The translations under genes were made by a program, and so were the position numbers. A DNA stretch of 64,000 bases from positions 1 to 64,000 of the forward strand of contig CAJTKU010000001.1 of the NCBI GenBank assembly GCA_910577015.1, read 5' to 3'. Shown piece after piece: positions 1-6,512 of the stretch. This stretch comes from an uncultured Lachnospiraceae bacterium (GTDB lineage: Bacteria > Bacillota > Clostridia > Lachnospirales > Lachnospiraceae). The first letter of the stretch is position 1. Each line of letters begins with the position of its first letter. The notes beneath the pieces are model-generated. The model ran no database searches, had not been told where the DNA came from, and saw nothing but the letters and a program-made list of their open reading frames with translations.

Positions 1-95
1 CCGTGTAAAAACGCCGGCATTTGGATGCTGTATTTTAGCATCCTACGTGCCGCTGTGTTTTTATTCGAGCGGGAGCGTGTCCTGTTGGAACAAAT
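1..95 (-). repeat. Element A, copy 1 (core, possibly truncated by window edge)
   Basis: These 95 bases align without gaps to the reverse complement of 50046-50140 (83 identical, 12 transitions). They fold into nested stems: 7-19 with 48-62, 23-29 with 37-43, and a small stem near 69-76 closed by a GGGA loop. The outer arms found in the 50 kb copy are not seen: the left side is cut by the window edge and the right side runs directly into element B. No protein-coding role is apparent. It could be a miniature mobile element or a structured RNA. Confidence 0.8.
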
Positions 96-135
96 GCACG
101 CCCCGGCTGCCGCAATGCAAATGCGGAAACTCTCC
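96..135 (+). repeat. Element B, copy 1, upstream of the blaI promoter
   Basis: The core GCAATGC (112-118), followed by AAATGCGGAAACTC, matches copies at 31216-31256 (opposite strand) and 50239-50289. It follows element A directly and ends 9 bp before the -35 box at 145. The end of the conserved GCAATGC lies 27 nt before the first base of the -35 box, the same distance as at the aroF promoter. It may be an activator site or a short palindromic repeat. Confidence 0.75.
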
Positions 136-144
136 AAAATAAGG

Positions 145-173
145 TTGACATTTTTGTTCGGCAGATGTAGAAT
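145..173 (+). promoter_or_regulatory. Sigma-A promoter of the blaI-blaR-PBP operon
   Basis: TTGACA at 145-150, a 17-bp spacer and TAGAAT at 168-173 lie 42 bp before the blaI start. The predicted transcription start is near 180. Confidence 0.85.
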
Positions 174-203
174 ATAAACAAATATTAGGCAAACGCCGAA
201 CAA
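154..203. promoter_or_regulatory. Inverted repeat, candidate BlaI-family operator
   Basis: TTGTTCGGC (154-162) and GCCGAACAA (195-203) form a perfect 9-bp inverted repeat separated by 32 bp. It is centred close to the predicted transcription start. The left half lies in the promoter spacer and the right half abuts the ribosome binding site. The left half would not be transcribed, so a DNA operator is likelier than an mRNA hairpin. The classic TACA-TGTA Bla/Mec operator is not seen. Confidence 0.6.
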
Positions 204-214
204 GGAGAATAATT

Positions 215-586
215 ATGAAAAGATTGCCGGATTCGGAACTGGAATTAATGATGAGTCTTTGGAAACTGGACAAGCCTGCCACCAGATTGGAAATTGAAGC
301 CGGAATGGGAGAGGGGAGGCAGCTTGGGGCAACCACTGTTTTATCCTTTTTGTCCCGTCTGGAAGAAAAGGGATTTCTGAGCGTAAAAAAGGTTGGGAAA
401 ACCAATTTGTATACAGCATTGGTATCCTATGATGACTATTCAAAGAAGGAGAGCAGGAATATTTTGCAAAAGATGTACCAGAACTCCGTTAAAAATTTTG
501 TTGCGGCCCTGTATGACGGGGAAAGCATCAGTACGGAGGAACTAAAGGCTCTTAGGGATTATATTGATGAGAAAGTGCAGGACTAA
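215..586 (+). CDS. blaI: BlaI/MecI-family winged-helix repressor
   Basis: This 123-residue protein has the length and layout of the BlaI/MecI (penicillinase repressor) family: an N-terminal winged helix (about residues 5-70, with a recognition helix around ATTVLSFLSRLEEKGF) and a C-terminal helical dimerisation part. Family members repress a wall-active-antibiotic response until cleaved by a BlaR1-type protease, which is the next gene. AAGGAG at 202-207 sits 7 bp before the ATG. The gene heads a three-gene operon with a BlaR1-like protease and a PBP, and a perfect inverted repeat overlaps its promoter. That it autoregulates this operon is inferred. It could instead respond to another envelope signal, because the partner protease lacks a beta-lactam sensor. 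Confidence 0.85.
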   Translation: MKRLPDSELELMMSLWKLDKPATRLEIEAGMGEGRQLGATTVLSFLSRLEEKGFLSVKKVGKTNLYTALVSYDDYSKKESRNILQKMYQNSVKNFVAALYDGESISTEELKALRDYIDEKVQD

Positions 587-591
587 TTGAT

Positions 592-1512
592 ATGTTGATA
601 TCCGTTTTCTTTGATATTCTGGAAATAAATATTGCGGTTTCCGTTGTTGTGCTTTTGGCGGCGCTTCTTATGCCGAAGCTGAAAAATTACCGTGTCGGGT
701 GGCGGAAATGGTTCTGGATTTTGCTGGGAATCAGGCTTCTTATTCCTTACAATTTTTCATGGGATTCCCATGCAGTCCATCTTTTCTCTTTTACCGGAGA
801 ATGGCAGATTTCAGAAGCGGTGGAAGTTTCCACAGCGGTTCTGTTAAGCCTGGTCTGGTTTTTGGGGCTTGTCGTCTGTCTGCGGCACAGGTATTTGTGC
901 TACAGGAAATTTCAGAAAGAGATAGTGGAAAACAGCAGAGAGAGTTTTGAAGAAAGAGAGCTTGCCGTATTGCGGGAGGTAATGAGTGAAATAGGGGTAG
1001 AAAAGGAAGTGACGTTATATCACTGTCCCCTGATTGTATCCCCCATGGTGATAGAAGTTCTGCAACCCATGCTGCTTCTTCCCGAAGAAGAATACAGCGA
1101 TGAGCAGCTTAGGATGATATTCAGGCATGAAGGAATGCACATCGACAATTTTGATATTGTATATAAAACCATTATGTTGTTGGCGGAAGCTGTACACTGG
1201 TTTAATCCGGTAGTGCATAAGATGGTGAAATGGAGTTACCGGGATTTGGAAATTTTTTGTGATGAATGTGTTGTGGAAGACATGGATAAAAAAGAGCGCG
1301 GCAGTTATGGCAGGACTATCCTGGATGCAGTGGAAAAGCAAAAAGGATTGGATATTGTATTTTCCACCTGTTTTTATGGCAGTCAGGGCTTGATGAAACA
1401 GCGGGTAGAAAATTTGTTTAACATGGAAAGCAAGAAAAGCGGCGCGGTTCTTTTGGGTGTTTTTGGGGGATTGCTGCTGTTTCTAGGCATGTTTATCAAA
1501 TGTGGCATATAG
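592..1512 (+). CDS. M56-family (BlaR1-like) membrane metalloprotease without sensor domain
   Basis: This 306-residue membrane protein has hydrophobic segments at about 8-30, 35-55 and 80-105 and a final one at about 285-303. The zinc site HEGMH (HExxH, residues 179-183) is followed by a conserved D-E-x-x-C-D-E region near 218-224, typical of M56 peptidases such as BlaR1/MecR1. BlaR1 is about 600 residues, with a C-terminal extracellular penicillin-binding sensor. Here the protein ends after the last membrane segment, so the sensor is absent. It starts 5 nt after the blaI stop and overlaps the next frame, which suggests translational coupling. The likely role is cleavage of the adjacent BlaI; the signal it senses is unknown. 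Confidence 0.85.
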   Translation: MLISVFFDILEINIAVSVVVLLAALLMPKLKNYRVGWRKWFWILLGIRLLIPYNFSWDSHAVHLFSFTGEWQISEAVEVSTAVLLSLVWFLGLVVCLRHRYLCYRKFQKEIVENSRESFEERELAVLREVMSEIGVEKEVTLYHCPLIVSPMVIEVLQPMLLLPEEEYSDEQLRMIFRHEGMHIDNFDIVYKTIMLLAEAVHWFNPVVHKMVKWSYRDLEIFCDECVVEDMDKKERGSYGRTILDAVEKQKGLDIVFSTCFYGSQGLMKQRVENLFNMESKKSGAVLLGVFGGLLLFLGMFIKCGI

Positions 1513-1552
1513 ATTAAGGTTTGGTCTAAAATGCGGCAGAATGAGAGGAAAA

Positions 1553-3664
1553 ATGTACGAAAACAGAAGGGCAAGAAAGAAAAGAAGAAAAGAAAAAATG
1601 AGAAGGGTTGTCTGGATTGCGGCGGCGCTGGCGTTGGTGTTTACTGCATCAGCCTGCATTTTTATCCTGATAAAAAATAATACGAAACCGCAGATACCGG
1701 GACCGGAAGAAACCTTGTACCAATATGCGGAATGCCTGAATGAAGGGAATTATGCGGGGATATATCCGCTTCTGGATGCAGATTCCCGTACAAGGATTGC
1801 AGAAGAGGAACTGGTAAGCAGATATGAAAATATCTATGGAGGCATCGAGGCGACGGAGGTTGTGCTTGAGATAGATACGGAAATTGCAGAAGGGAAAAAT
1901 GATTGGGATGAAACGCATCCCGCTGCAATCAACTATCATATTTCCATGAATACGCTGGCAGGGGAACTGGTTTTTCCGTCCTGTACCATACTGACTTTTG
2001 ATAAGGAGGCAGGGGAGTGGAAAATGGTTTGGAACCTCTCCGAAATATTTCCCGGTTTACAGGAGGGGCTCAGGGTAAGGGTAAAGACCATTCAGGCCGA
2101 GCGGGGAGAGATATATGATGCGCAATACAATCTGCTGGCGGGAATGGGAGAGGTCTGGTCCGCCGGCGTGGTGCCGGGAAAACTGGAAGAACCCAGAGAA
2201 GAAGCTGTCAGGGATGTGGCCGAAGTCATGGGGGTCAGTGTGGAAAAGGTGGAAAAGGAACTGGGCGCCTCATGGGTAAAAGACGATTTGTTTGTACCAA
2301 TCCGCAATTTTTCCAAGGATGACACAGAACTGAAAGAACAGATGATTGCGGTGCCGGGAATCCTGCTTTCCACAGTGGAAGCAAGAATCTATCCTTACGG
2401 GGAAGCGGCAGGACATCTGACAGGATATGTACAGAGCATTACTGCCGAAGAACTGGAAGCCAGAAGGGGACTGCATTACAATTCCCTGAGCGTTTTGGGG
2501 AAAACAGGTGCGGAAGCCGCCATGGAGAGCGTCATGCGAAGCAGAGACGGCTACCGCATCGTGCTTGTGGACGAAGACGGAAATGAAGTGGAAGAGGTGC
2601 TCTCCTGTGCGCCGCAGGACGGGGAGGATGTACGCCTTACCATCAACGCGCCCCTTCAGGAAAAAATATATGAAGTCATGAAGGGGGACAAAGGCGCGGC
2701 GGTTGCCATAAACCCTGAAACCGGGGAAGTGCTTGCCTATGTGAGCACGCCGGCATATGACCCAAATGATTTTGTGCTGGGTTTCACAACCGCAGAATGG
2801 GAGGCGTTGAACGGTGACAGCAGCCAGCCGTTTTATAACCGCGCTAAAAGCACGTACTGTCCGGGTTCCGTGATGAAGCCCGTTATCGGTGCGCTGGCTT
2901 TGGAAAGCGGTGCGCTTACGGCGGATGAAACCATAGACTACAGGGGGAATGCATGGCAGCTTAACGCAGACTGGGGAGATTATGCCGTTACGACGCTGCA
3001 CAGCGACTATGCGCCCAAAAATTTGAACAATGCATTGATTTATTCCGACAATGTCTTTTTTGCACAGACGGCTGTGAGGCTGGGGGCAGAAGGCGTTGCG
3101 GAAGGGCTTGAGGGGCTTGGGTTTACGGAAACGCCGGATTTTATGCTGGCAATGACTGCTTCTTCCTACGGTGGGACGGATGCATTGCAAAACAGTATGA
3201 CGCTTGCGGATTCCGGATATGGACACGGGTTGATGATGGTAAATCCCCTGCATCTGGCCTGCGTCTATTCGGCCTTTTACAATGAAGGCAGCATGATTGC
3301 GCCCCAGCTTTTATACGGTCAGGAGCCTGTCTGGTGGAAGGAAAACGCCATAAGCAGCCAGACGGCCTCTTTTATCTGGTCCTGCCTTGCAGATGTGGTA
3401 AACGCGGAGGGCGGCACGGGAAGGGCGGCAGCGCTTCCTGACAAACTGATTGCCGGAAAGACGGGAACCGCTGAACTGAAGCAGAGCAAGGAAGACACAA
3501 CCGGAACAGAAATCGGATGGTTTGTGGGTATGAACGGCGAAAAAGATGAAAACCCCATTATCATTGTGATGGTGATAGAAGACGTAAAAGACAGGGGCGG
3601 CAGCGCTTATGTAGCCGCCAAAGTAAAAGAGTGTCTGGCATACTACTACCAGTACAGGGAGTGA
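1553..3664 (+). CDS. Class B penicillin-binding protein with MecA-type N-terminal domain
   Basis: This is a 703-residue transpeptidase. A basic N-terminus and one membrane anchor (about residues 17-40) are followed by an NTF2-like MecA_N region (about 50-155), a PBP dimerisation region and the transpeptidase domain. Active-site motifs are visible: S-V-M-K (S439, K442), S-D-N (498-500) and K-T-G-T (636-639). This is the PBP2a/PBP3 class that cross-links peptidoglycan outside the membrane. An upstream ATG at 1502 is in frame, but AGAGG just before 1553 favours the later start; either way the gene abuts blaR. The genetic order blaI-blaR-PBP resembles mec loci and suggests inducible low-affinity PBP expression. 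No catalytic residue is missing. Actual beta-lactam affinity cannot be judged from sequence. Confidence 0.88.
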   Translation: MYENRRARKKRRKEKMRRVVWIAAALALVFTASACIFILIKNNTKPQIPGPEETLYQYAECLNEGNYAGIYPLLDADSRTRIAEEELVSRYENIYGGIEATEVVLEIDTEIAEGKNDWDETHPAAINYHISMNTLAGELVFPSCTILTFDKEAGEWKMVWNLSEIFPGLQEGLRVRVKTIQAERGEIYDAQYNLLAGMGEVWSAGVVPGKLEEPREEAVRDVAEVMGVSVEKVEKELGASWVKDDLFVPIRNFSKDDTELKEQMIAVPGILLSTVEARIYPYGEAAGHLTGYVQSITAEELEARRGLHYNSLSVLGKTGAEAAMESVMRSRDGYRIVLVDEDGNEVEEVLSCAPQDGEDVRLTINAPLQEKIYEVMKGDKGAAVAINPETGEVLAYVSTPAYDPNDFVLGFTTAEWEALNGDSSQPFYNRAKSTYCPGSVMKPVIGALALESGALTADETIDYRGNAWQLNADWGDYAVTTLHSDYAPKNLNNALIYSDNVFFAQTAVRLGAEGVAEGLEGLGFTETPDFMLAMTASSYGGTDALQNSMTLADSGYGHGLMMVNPLHLACVYSAFYNEGSMIAPQLLYGQEPVWWKENAISSQTASFIWSCLADVVNAEGGTGRAAALPDKLIAGKTGTAELKQSKEDTTGTEIGWFVGMNGEKDENPIIIVMVIEDVKDRGGSAYVAAKVKECLAYYYQYRE

Positions 3665-3707
3665 AACTGCATTTTCCCCTCTTACCCGTGCGGGAAGTGT
3701 AAAACGG

Positions 3708-3736
3708 TTGTCTTTTGCCGGATTTCATGGTAAATT
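3708..3736 (+). promoter_or_regulatory. Probable sigma-A promoter for the GH25 gene
   Basis: TTGTCT at 3708-3713, a 17-bp spacer and TAAATT at 3731-3736 lie 42 bp before the ATG at 3778. A short CCCG-tg-CGGG hairpin precedes it but has no T-tract. Confidence 0.55.
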
Positions 3737-3777
3737 GTAAGAATAGAAAAAGTTTTTATGCGCGTGGAGAGAATACT

Positions 3778-4884
3778 ATGAAATTACCGGAAGAATATGA
3801 TGGAAAATCCCGGATGGGCACGGGGATGCTTAGGATGGTGATAGGCGTAATCCTGTTTATGGCAGCTATCCTGGTTCTGGTGCTGGTTATCAACCATAAA
3901 GATAAGAAACCCCATACAAATTATGCGGACAAGACGCAGACAGGACAGACGCAAACCCCGGAGGGAAACGGACAGGATTTGGCGCAGGGATTGCCGGAAA
4001 CAATTGTGCCGGGTACGCTGACGCCGGATGATTTTGATTTTTGGGACATGTATCCGGAAGAAACGGAAACACTGCCCACAGAGAGCGGTCCTAAAAAAGA
4101 AGTCGTGGAAGACGACCCATCCACCGATGGAAAGCACACTTTAATCACTTATGCGGACGGGGAGGAAGAATGGGTGCTAATCAGCCCGTATCTGCCGAAA
4201 CACGAATATGACTATACAAAGCTTGTGTGCCAGTCCAACCTCATGAAATATTATGAAGACGGGAAACAGGTTTCTTATGTGGGAGTGGATATTTCCAAAT
4301 ATCAGGATTATGTGGATTTTGTGAAACTGAAAAAAGCAGGAGTTAATTTTGTAATGCTGCGCGTGGGCGCAAGGGGATATGGCACCGGACAGCTCACCCT
4401 CGATGAGTATTTTCTTGATAATATAAAGAGGGCTTCCGATGCGGGGCTGGATATCGGTCTTTACTTTTTTTCTCAGGCCGTTACCACGGATGAGGCAGTG
4501 GAGGAAGCCAATCTTGTGCTGGAAAATATCGGGGATTACAAGATAACATATCCGATTGCTTTTGATATGGAATTGATTGCCAATGACACCTCACGCATTG
4601 AAAGCCTTACGAGGGAAGAAAAAACCACCATAGCCAAAAAATTTATGGATACGGTGAAGGATGCGGGATATAAGCCCATGCTCTACGGAAACAAGGAATG
4701 GCTGATAAAGCGTATTGATTTGTCCAAGCTGACGGCATACGATATCTGGCTGTCCCAGCCGGGAGATATACCGGACTATCCGTATAAATTTACCATGTGG
4801 CAGTATTCCACTACCACCACCATAGATGGGATAGCAGGGTATGCAAACCTGAATATCAGTTTTATTGATTATTCGGAAAAGTAA
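3778..4884 (+). CDS. Membrane-anchored GH25 (Chalaropsis-type) lysozyme
   Basis: This 368-residue protein has one N-terminal membrane segment (about 17-40), a low-complexity Thr/Gln/Pro linker and a C-terminal GH25 muramidase domain from about 165. The family's acidic active-site residues are visible: V-G-V-D-I-S (D171) and F-D-M-E-L (D263, E265). GH25 enzymes cut the MurNAc-GlcNAc beta-1,4 bond of peptidoglycan. The start at 3778 is chosen over an earlier in-frame ATG because GGAGAG precedes it at good spacing and the earlier codons lack a ribosome site. The last 23 bp overlap the convergent AP2-domain gene tail to tail. The role (wall remodelling or cell separation) is inferred from topology and from the PBP next door. 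Confidence 0.9.
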   Translation: MKLPEEYDGKSRMGTGMLRMVIGVILFMAAILVLVLVINHKDKKPHTNYADKTQTGQTQTPEGNGQDLAQGLPETIVPGTLTPDDFDFWDMYPEETETLPTESGPKKEVVEDDPSTDGKHTLITYADGEEEWVLISPYLPKHEYDYTKLVCQSNLMKYYEDGKQVSYVGVDISKYQDYVDFVKLKKAGVNFVMLRVGARGYGTGQLTLDEYFLDNIKRASDAGLDIGLYFFSQAVTTDEAVEEANLVLENIGDYKITYPIAFDMELIANDTSRIESLTREEKTTIAKKFMDTVKDAGYKPMLYGNKEWLIKRIDLSKLTAYDIWLSQPGDIPDYPYKFTMWQYSTTTTIDGIAGYANLNISFIDYSEK

Positions 4885-5668
4885 GAAGTTTTATTTTGTC
4901 GGAAACCGGCAGCCGCGTATAGATATCGGCATACGCGGCTGCCGATATGTTTTCCAGATAATTGGGCGTATAATTTTTCCGGCAGCCGTTTTTCTTCAGA
5001 ATATCTATGGCTTTATTGTAGGCTATGGCGGCTTCTTCCATGGTCCGGTAGGTGCCGATGATATAGTTGCCGTTTACATGGATGCGGGCCCGATAGGAAA
5101 TGCCGGTTTCTTTCTTCATGATAAGGACGCCATGGTACTGGTTGTGTATTTCAAGATTTTCACGCCTGAAGTCTGTGGCATCCCCGTTCCTGAAAATATA
5201 ATCCCTTCCGGCAACGGCATAGTTCTTGATGCCGTAACGGTTCAGGATGTTTACCTGCATACCGAAATCCGCTACGAAATAGTGACCGCCGCGCTTCATG
5301 ATTTTGTGGGAAGCATAATAAAACAAATCATCCACATCAAATTTCAGGATATGTTCCCGGGAATAATAGTAATAGAAAAAGTGGGGTCTGACGTAAATCG
5401 GAGTGGGAAAATAAACATGGTTTTCTTTGAAGTTTAAAAGAATTACCCACTTTTCAAAGGACAGGGCGCTTTTTTCATGATAATCTTTTGGGGAAACCGA
5501 AGCATTTCCTTTCAGAAGCCTGCAGGCTTCCAGATAGGCGTTGTGTGCTTTGGCTGCGGAAGAAAAACTTCCCAGGCTGATGTGTTTTTTCTGGTATGTG
5601 ACAGACGAGCGGTAATAGATGCTACCGTCTTTTTTTTGTGCGCAGAATACCCCTTCCGGATTGCCCAT
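4862..5668 (-). CDS. AP2-like domain protein with degenerate HNH-like centre
   Basis: This 268-residue protein contains two AP2/integrase-like DNA-binding repeats. One is N-terminal (about 5-55, with IYYRSSVTYQKKHISLGSF) and one is near 185-235 (SYRARIHVNGNYIIGTYRT then EEAAIAYNKAI). Between them, residues about 105-180 resemble the core of HNH homing endonucleases that carry AP2 domains (NGDATDFRRENLEI), but the catalytic histidines are not seen. This suggests a nuclease-derived protein now serving as a DNA-binding factor; that step is inference. ATG 5668 (9 nt from AGGAG) is preferred over ATG 5674 (3 nt). It is a single gene, convergent with the lysozyme gene. Its 3' end contains a strong inverted repeat at 4907-4944. 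Confidence 0.65.
   Translation of the reverse strand: MGNPEGVFCAQKKDGSIYYRSSVTYQKKHISLGSFSSAAKAHNAYLEACRLLKGNASVSPKDYHEKSALSFEKWVILLNFKENHVYFPTPIYVRPHFFYYYYSREHILKFDVDDLFYYASHKIMKRGGHYFVADFGMQVNILNRYGIKNYAVAGRDYIFRNGDATDFRRENLEIHNQYHGVLIMKKETGISYRARIHVNGNYIIGTYRTMEEAAIAYNKAIDILKKNGCRKNYTPNYLENISAAAYADIYTRLPVSDKIKLLTFPNNQ
4907..4948. repeat. Two mutually exclusive hairpins inside the 3' end of the AP2 gene
   Basis: A perfect 14-bp stem pairs 4907-4920 with 4931-4944 around a 10-nt loop. A second 9-bp stem, 4923-4931 with 4940-4948, shares the right arm, so the two cannot form together. It lies about 23-60 nt past the lysozyme stop, but no T-tract follows on either strand. Confidence 0.7.
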
Positions 5669-5805
5669 TATCATTCACTCCTGAGTAGATTTAATATGAA
5701 AAGTATAACAGATTAAAGGAAATTTTACAAATTAAGAAATATTTTCCGGCTTGTCTGTATAGAATATACTATGCGTAATGAATCATGAAACAGGAGGACA
5801 AGGCA

Positions 5806-6429
5806 ATGTATAAAAGGTATTTGGCAGCATTGGCGCTTATCAATATGATAATTATTTTTGCAGTGTGGAACCTGACCGGACTGAAAGTGAACCACATTAT
5901 GGCAACCCCGGCATTCCAGTTGGATTTGGAACAGGCCCTGATGCCGGAAGAGCAGACAAGCTTTTTTAATCTTGCTGAAGCGGTCTCGTCGGGTCAGCGG
6001 ATTATCAATTATGAAGTAGTAGAAAAAGAAAGCCTTTATGATTTATCGGAAGAGGATTATGAAGTGCTGCTGCGCATTGTGGAGGCAGAAGCAGGGGGGG
6101 AGGACATTGAAGGAAGGATGCTGGTAGCCAGTGTGGTGTTAAACCGGGTCGAACACGAGGCGTTTCCCGATACGGTGAAAGATGTGGTTTTTCAGAGGGA
6201 AAACGGGACGGCACAGTTTTCGCCGGCTTACAGCGGCAGATATGACAGGATTGTGGTCAGTGAAAAGACCATTGAAGCGGTGGACAGGGTCTTGTGCGGG
6301 GAAGATATCTCAGAAGGGGCGTTATACTTTGCGGCAAGGAAACGGGCAGATTCCAAAAAGATGAAATGGTTTGACGAACATCTGACATTTTTATTTTCCC
6401 ATGGCGGGCATGAATTTTTTACACAGTGA
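5806..6429 (+). CDS. SleB-type cell wall hydrolase
   Basis: This 207-residue protein has an N-terminal signal anchor (about 5-22) and a C-terminal Hydrolase_2 (SleB/CwlJ) domain from about 80 to the end. Family signatures include LLRIVEAEAGGE, VASVVLNRV and GALYFAARK. SleB proteins are lytic transglycosylase-like enzymes of spore cortex breakdown, although many clostridial paralogues act in vegetative cells. ATG 5806 is chosen because AGGAGG at 5792-5797 sits 8 nt upstream; an earlier ATG at 5785 precedes that site. There is no peptidoglycan-binding repeat, so it is shorter than classical SleB. It is divergent from the AP2 gene, and its promoter was not resolved. Its exact role in germination is unproven. 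Confidence 0.8.
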   Translation: MYKRYLAALALINMIIIFAVWNLTGLKVNHIMATPAFQLDLEQALMPEEQTSFFNLAEAVSSGQRIINYEVVEKESLYDLSEEDYEVLLRIVEAEAGGEDIEGRMLVASVVLNRVEHEAFPDTVKDVVFQRENGTAQFSPAYSGRYDRIVVSEKTIEAVDRVLCGEDISEGALYFAARKRADSKKMKWFDEHLTFLFSHGGHEFFTQ

Positions 6430-6433
6430 GACA

Positions 6434-6462
6434 TTGCGAAATAAAAAGGGTTATGCTATACT
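6434..6462 (+). promoter_or_regulatory. Promoter of thrC
   Basis: TTGCGA (6434-6439), a 17-bp spacer and TATACT (6457-6462) lie just past the SleB stop. They give a leader of about 44 nt before the thrC ATG. Confidence 0.6.
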
Positions 6463-6512
6463 ATTCGGAAGAAAATATGTGCAGGGATTTGGCGGCACGG
6501 ATAGGAGTTACG

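Noticed and set aside
2270..3253. Long minus-strand open frame (327 codons) opposite the PBP gene
   Set aside because: It lies wholly inside a PBP gene with intact motifs, is Arg/His-rich like other antisense shadows, and has no ribosome site.
215..3664. A beta-lactamase operon
   Set aside because: The third gene is a 703-residue PBP with MecA-type N-domain, not a secreted beta-lactamase.
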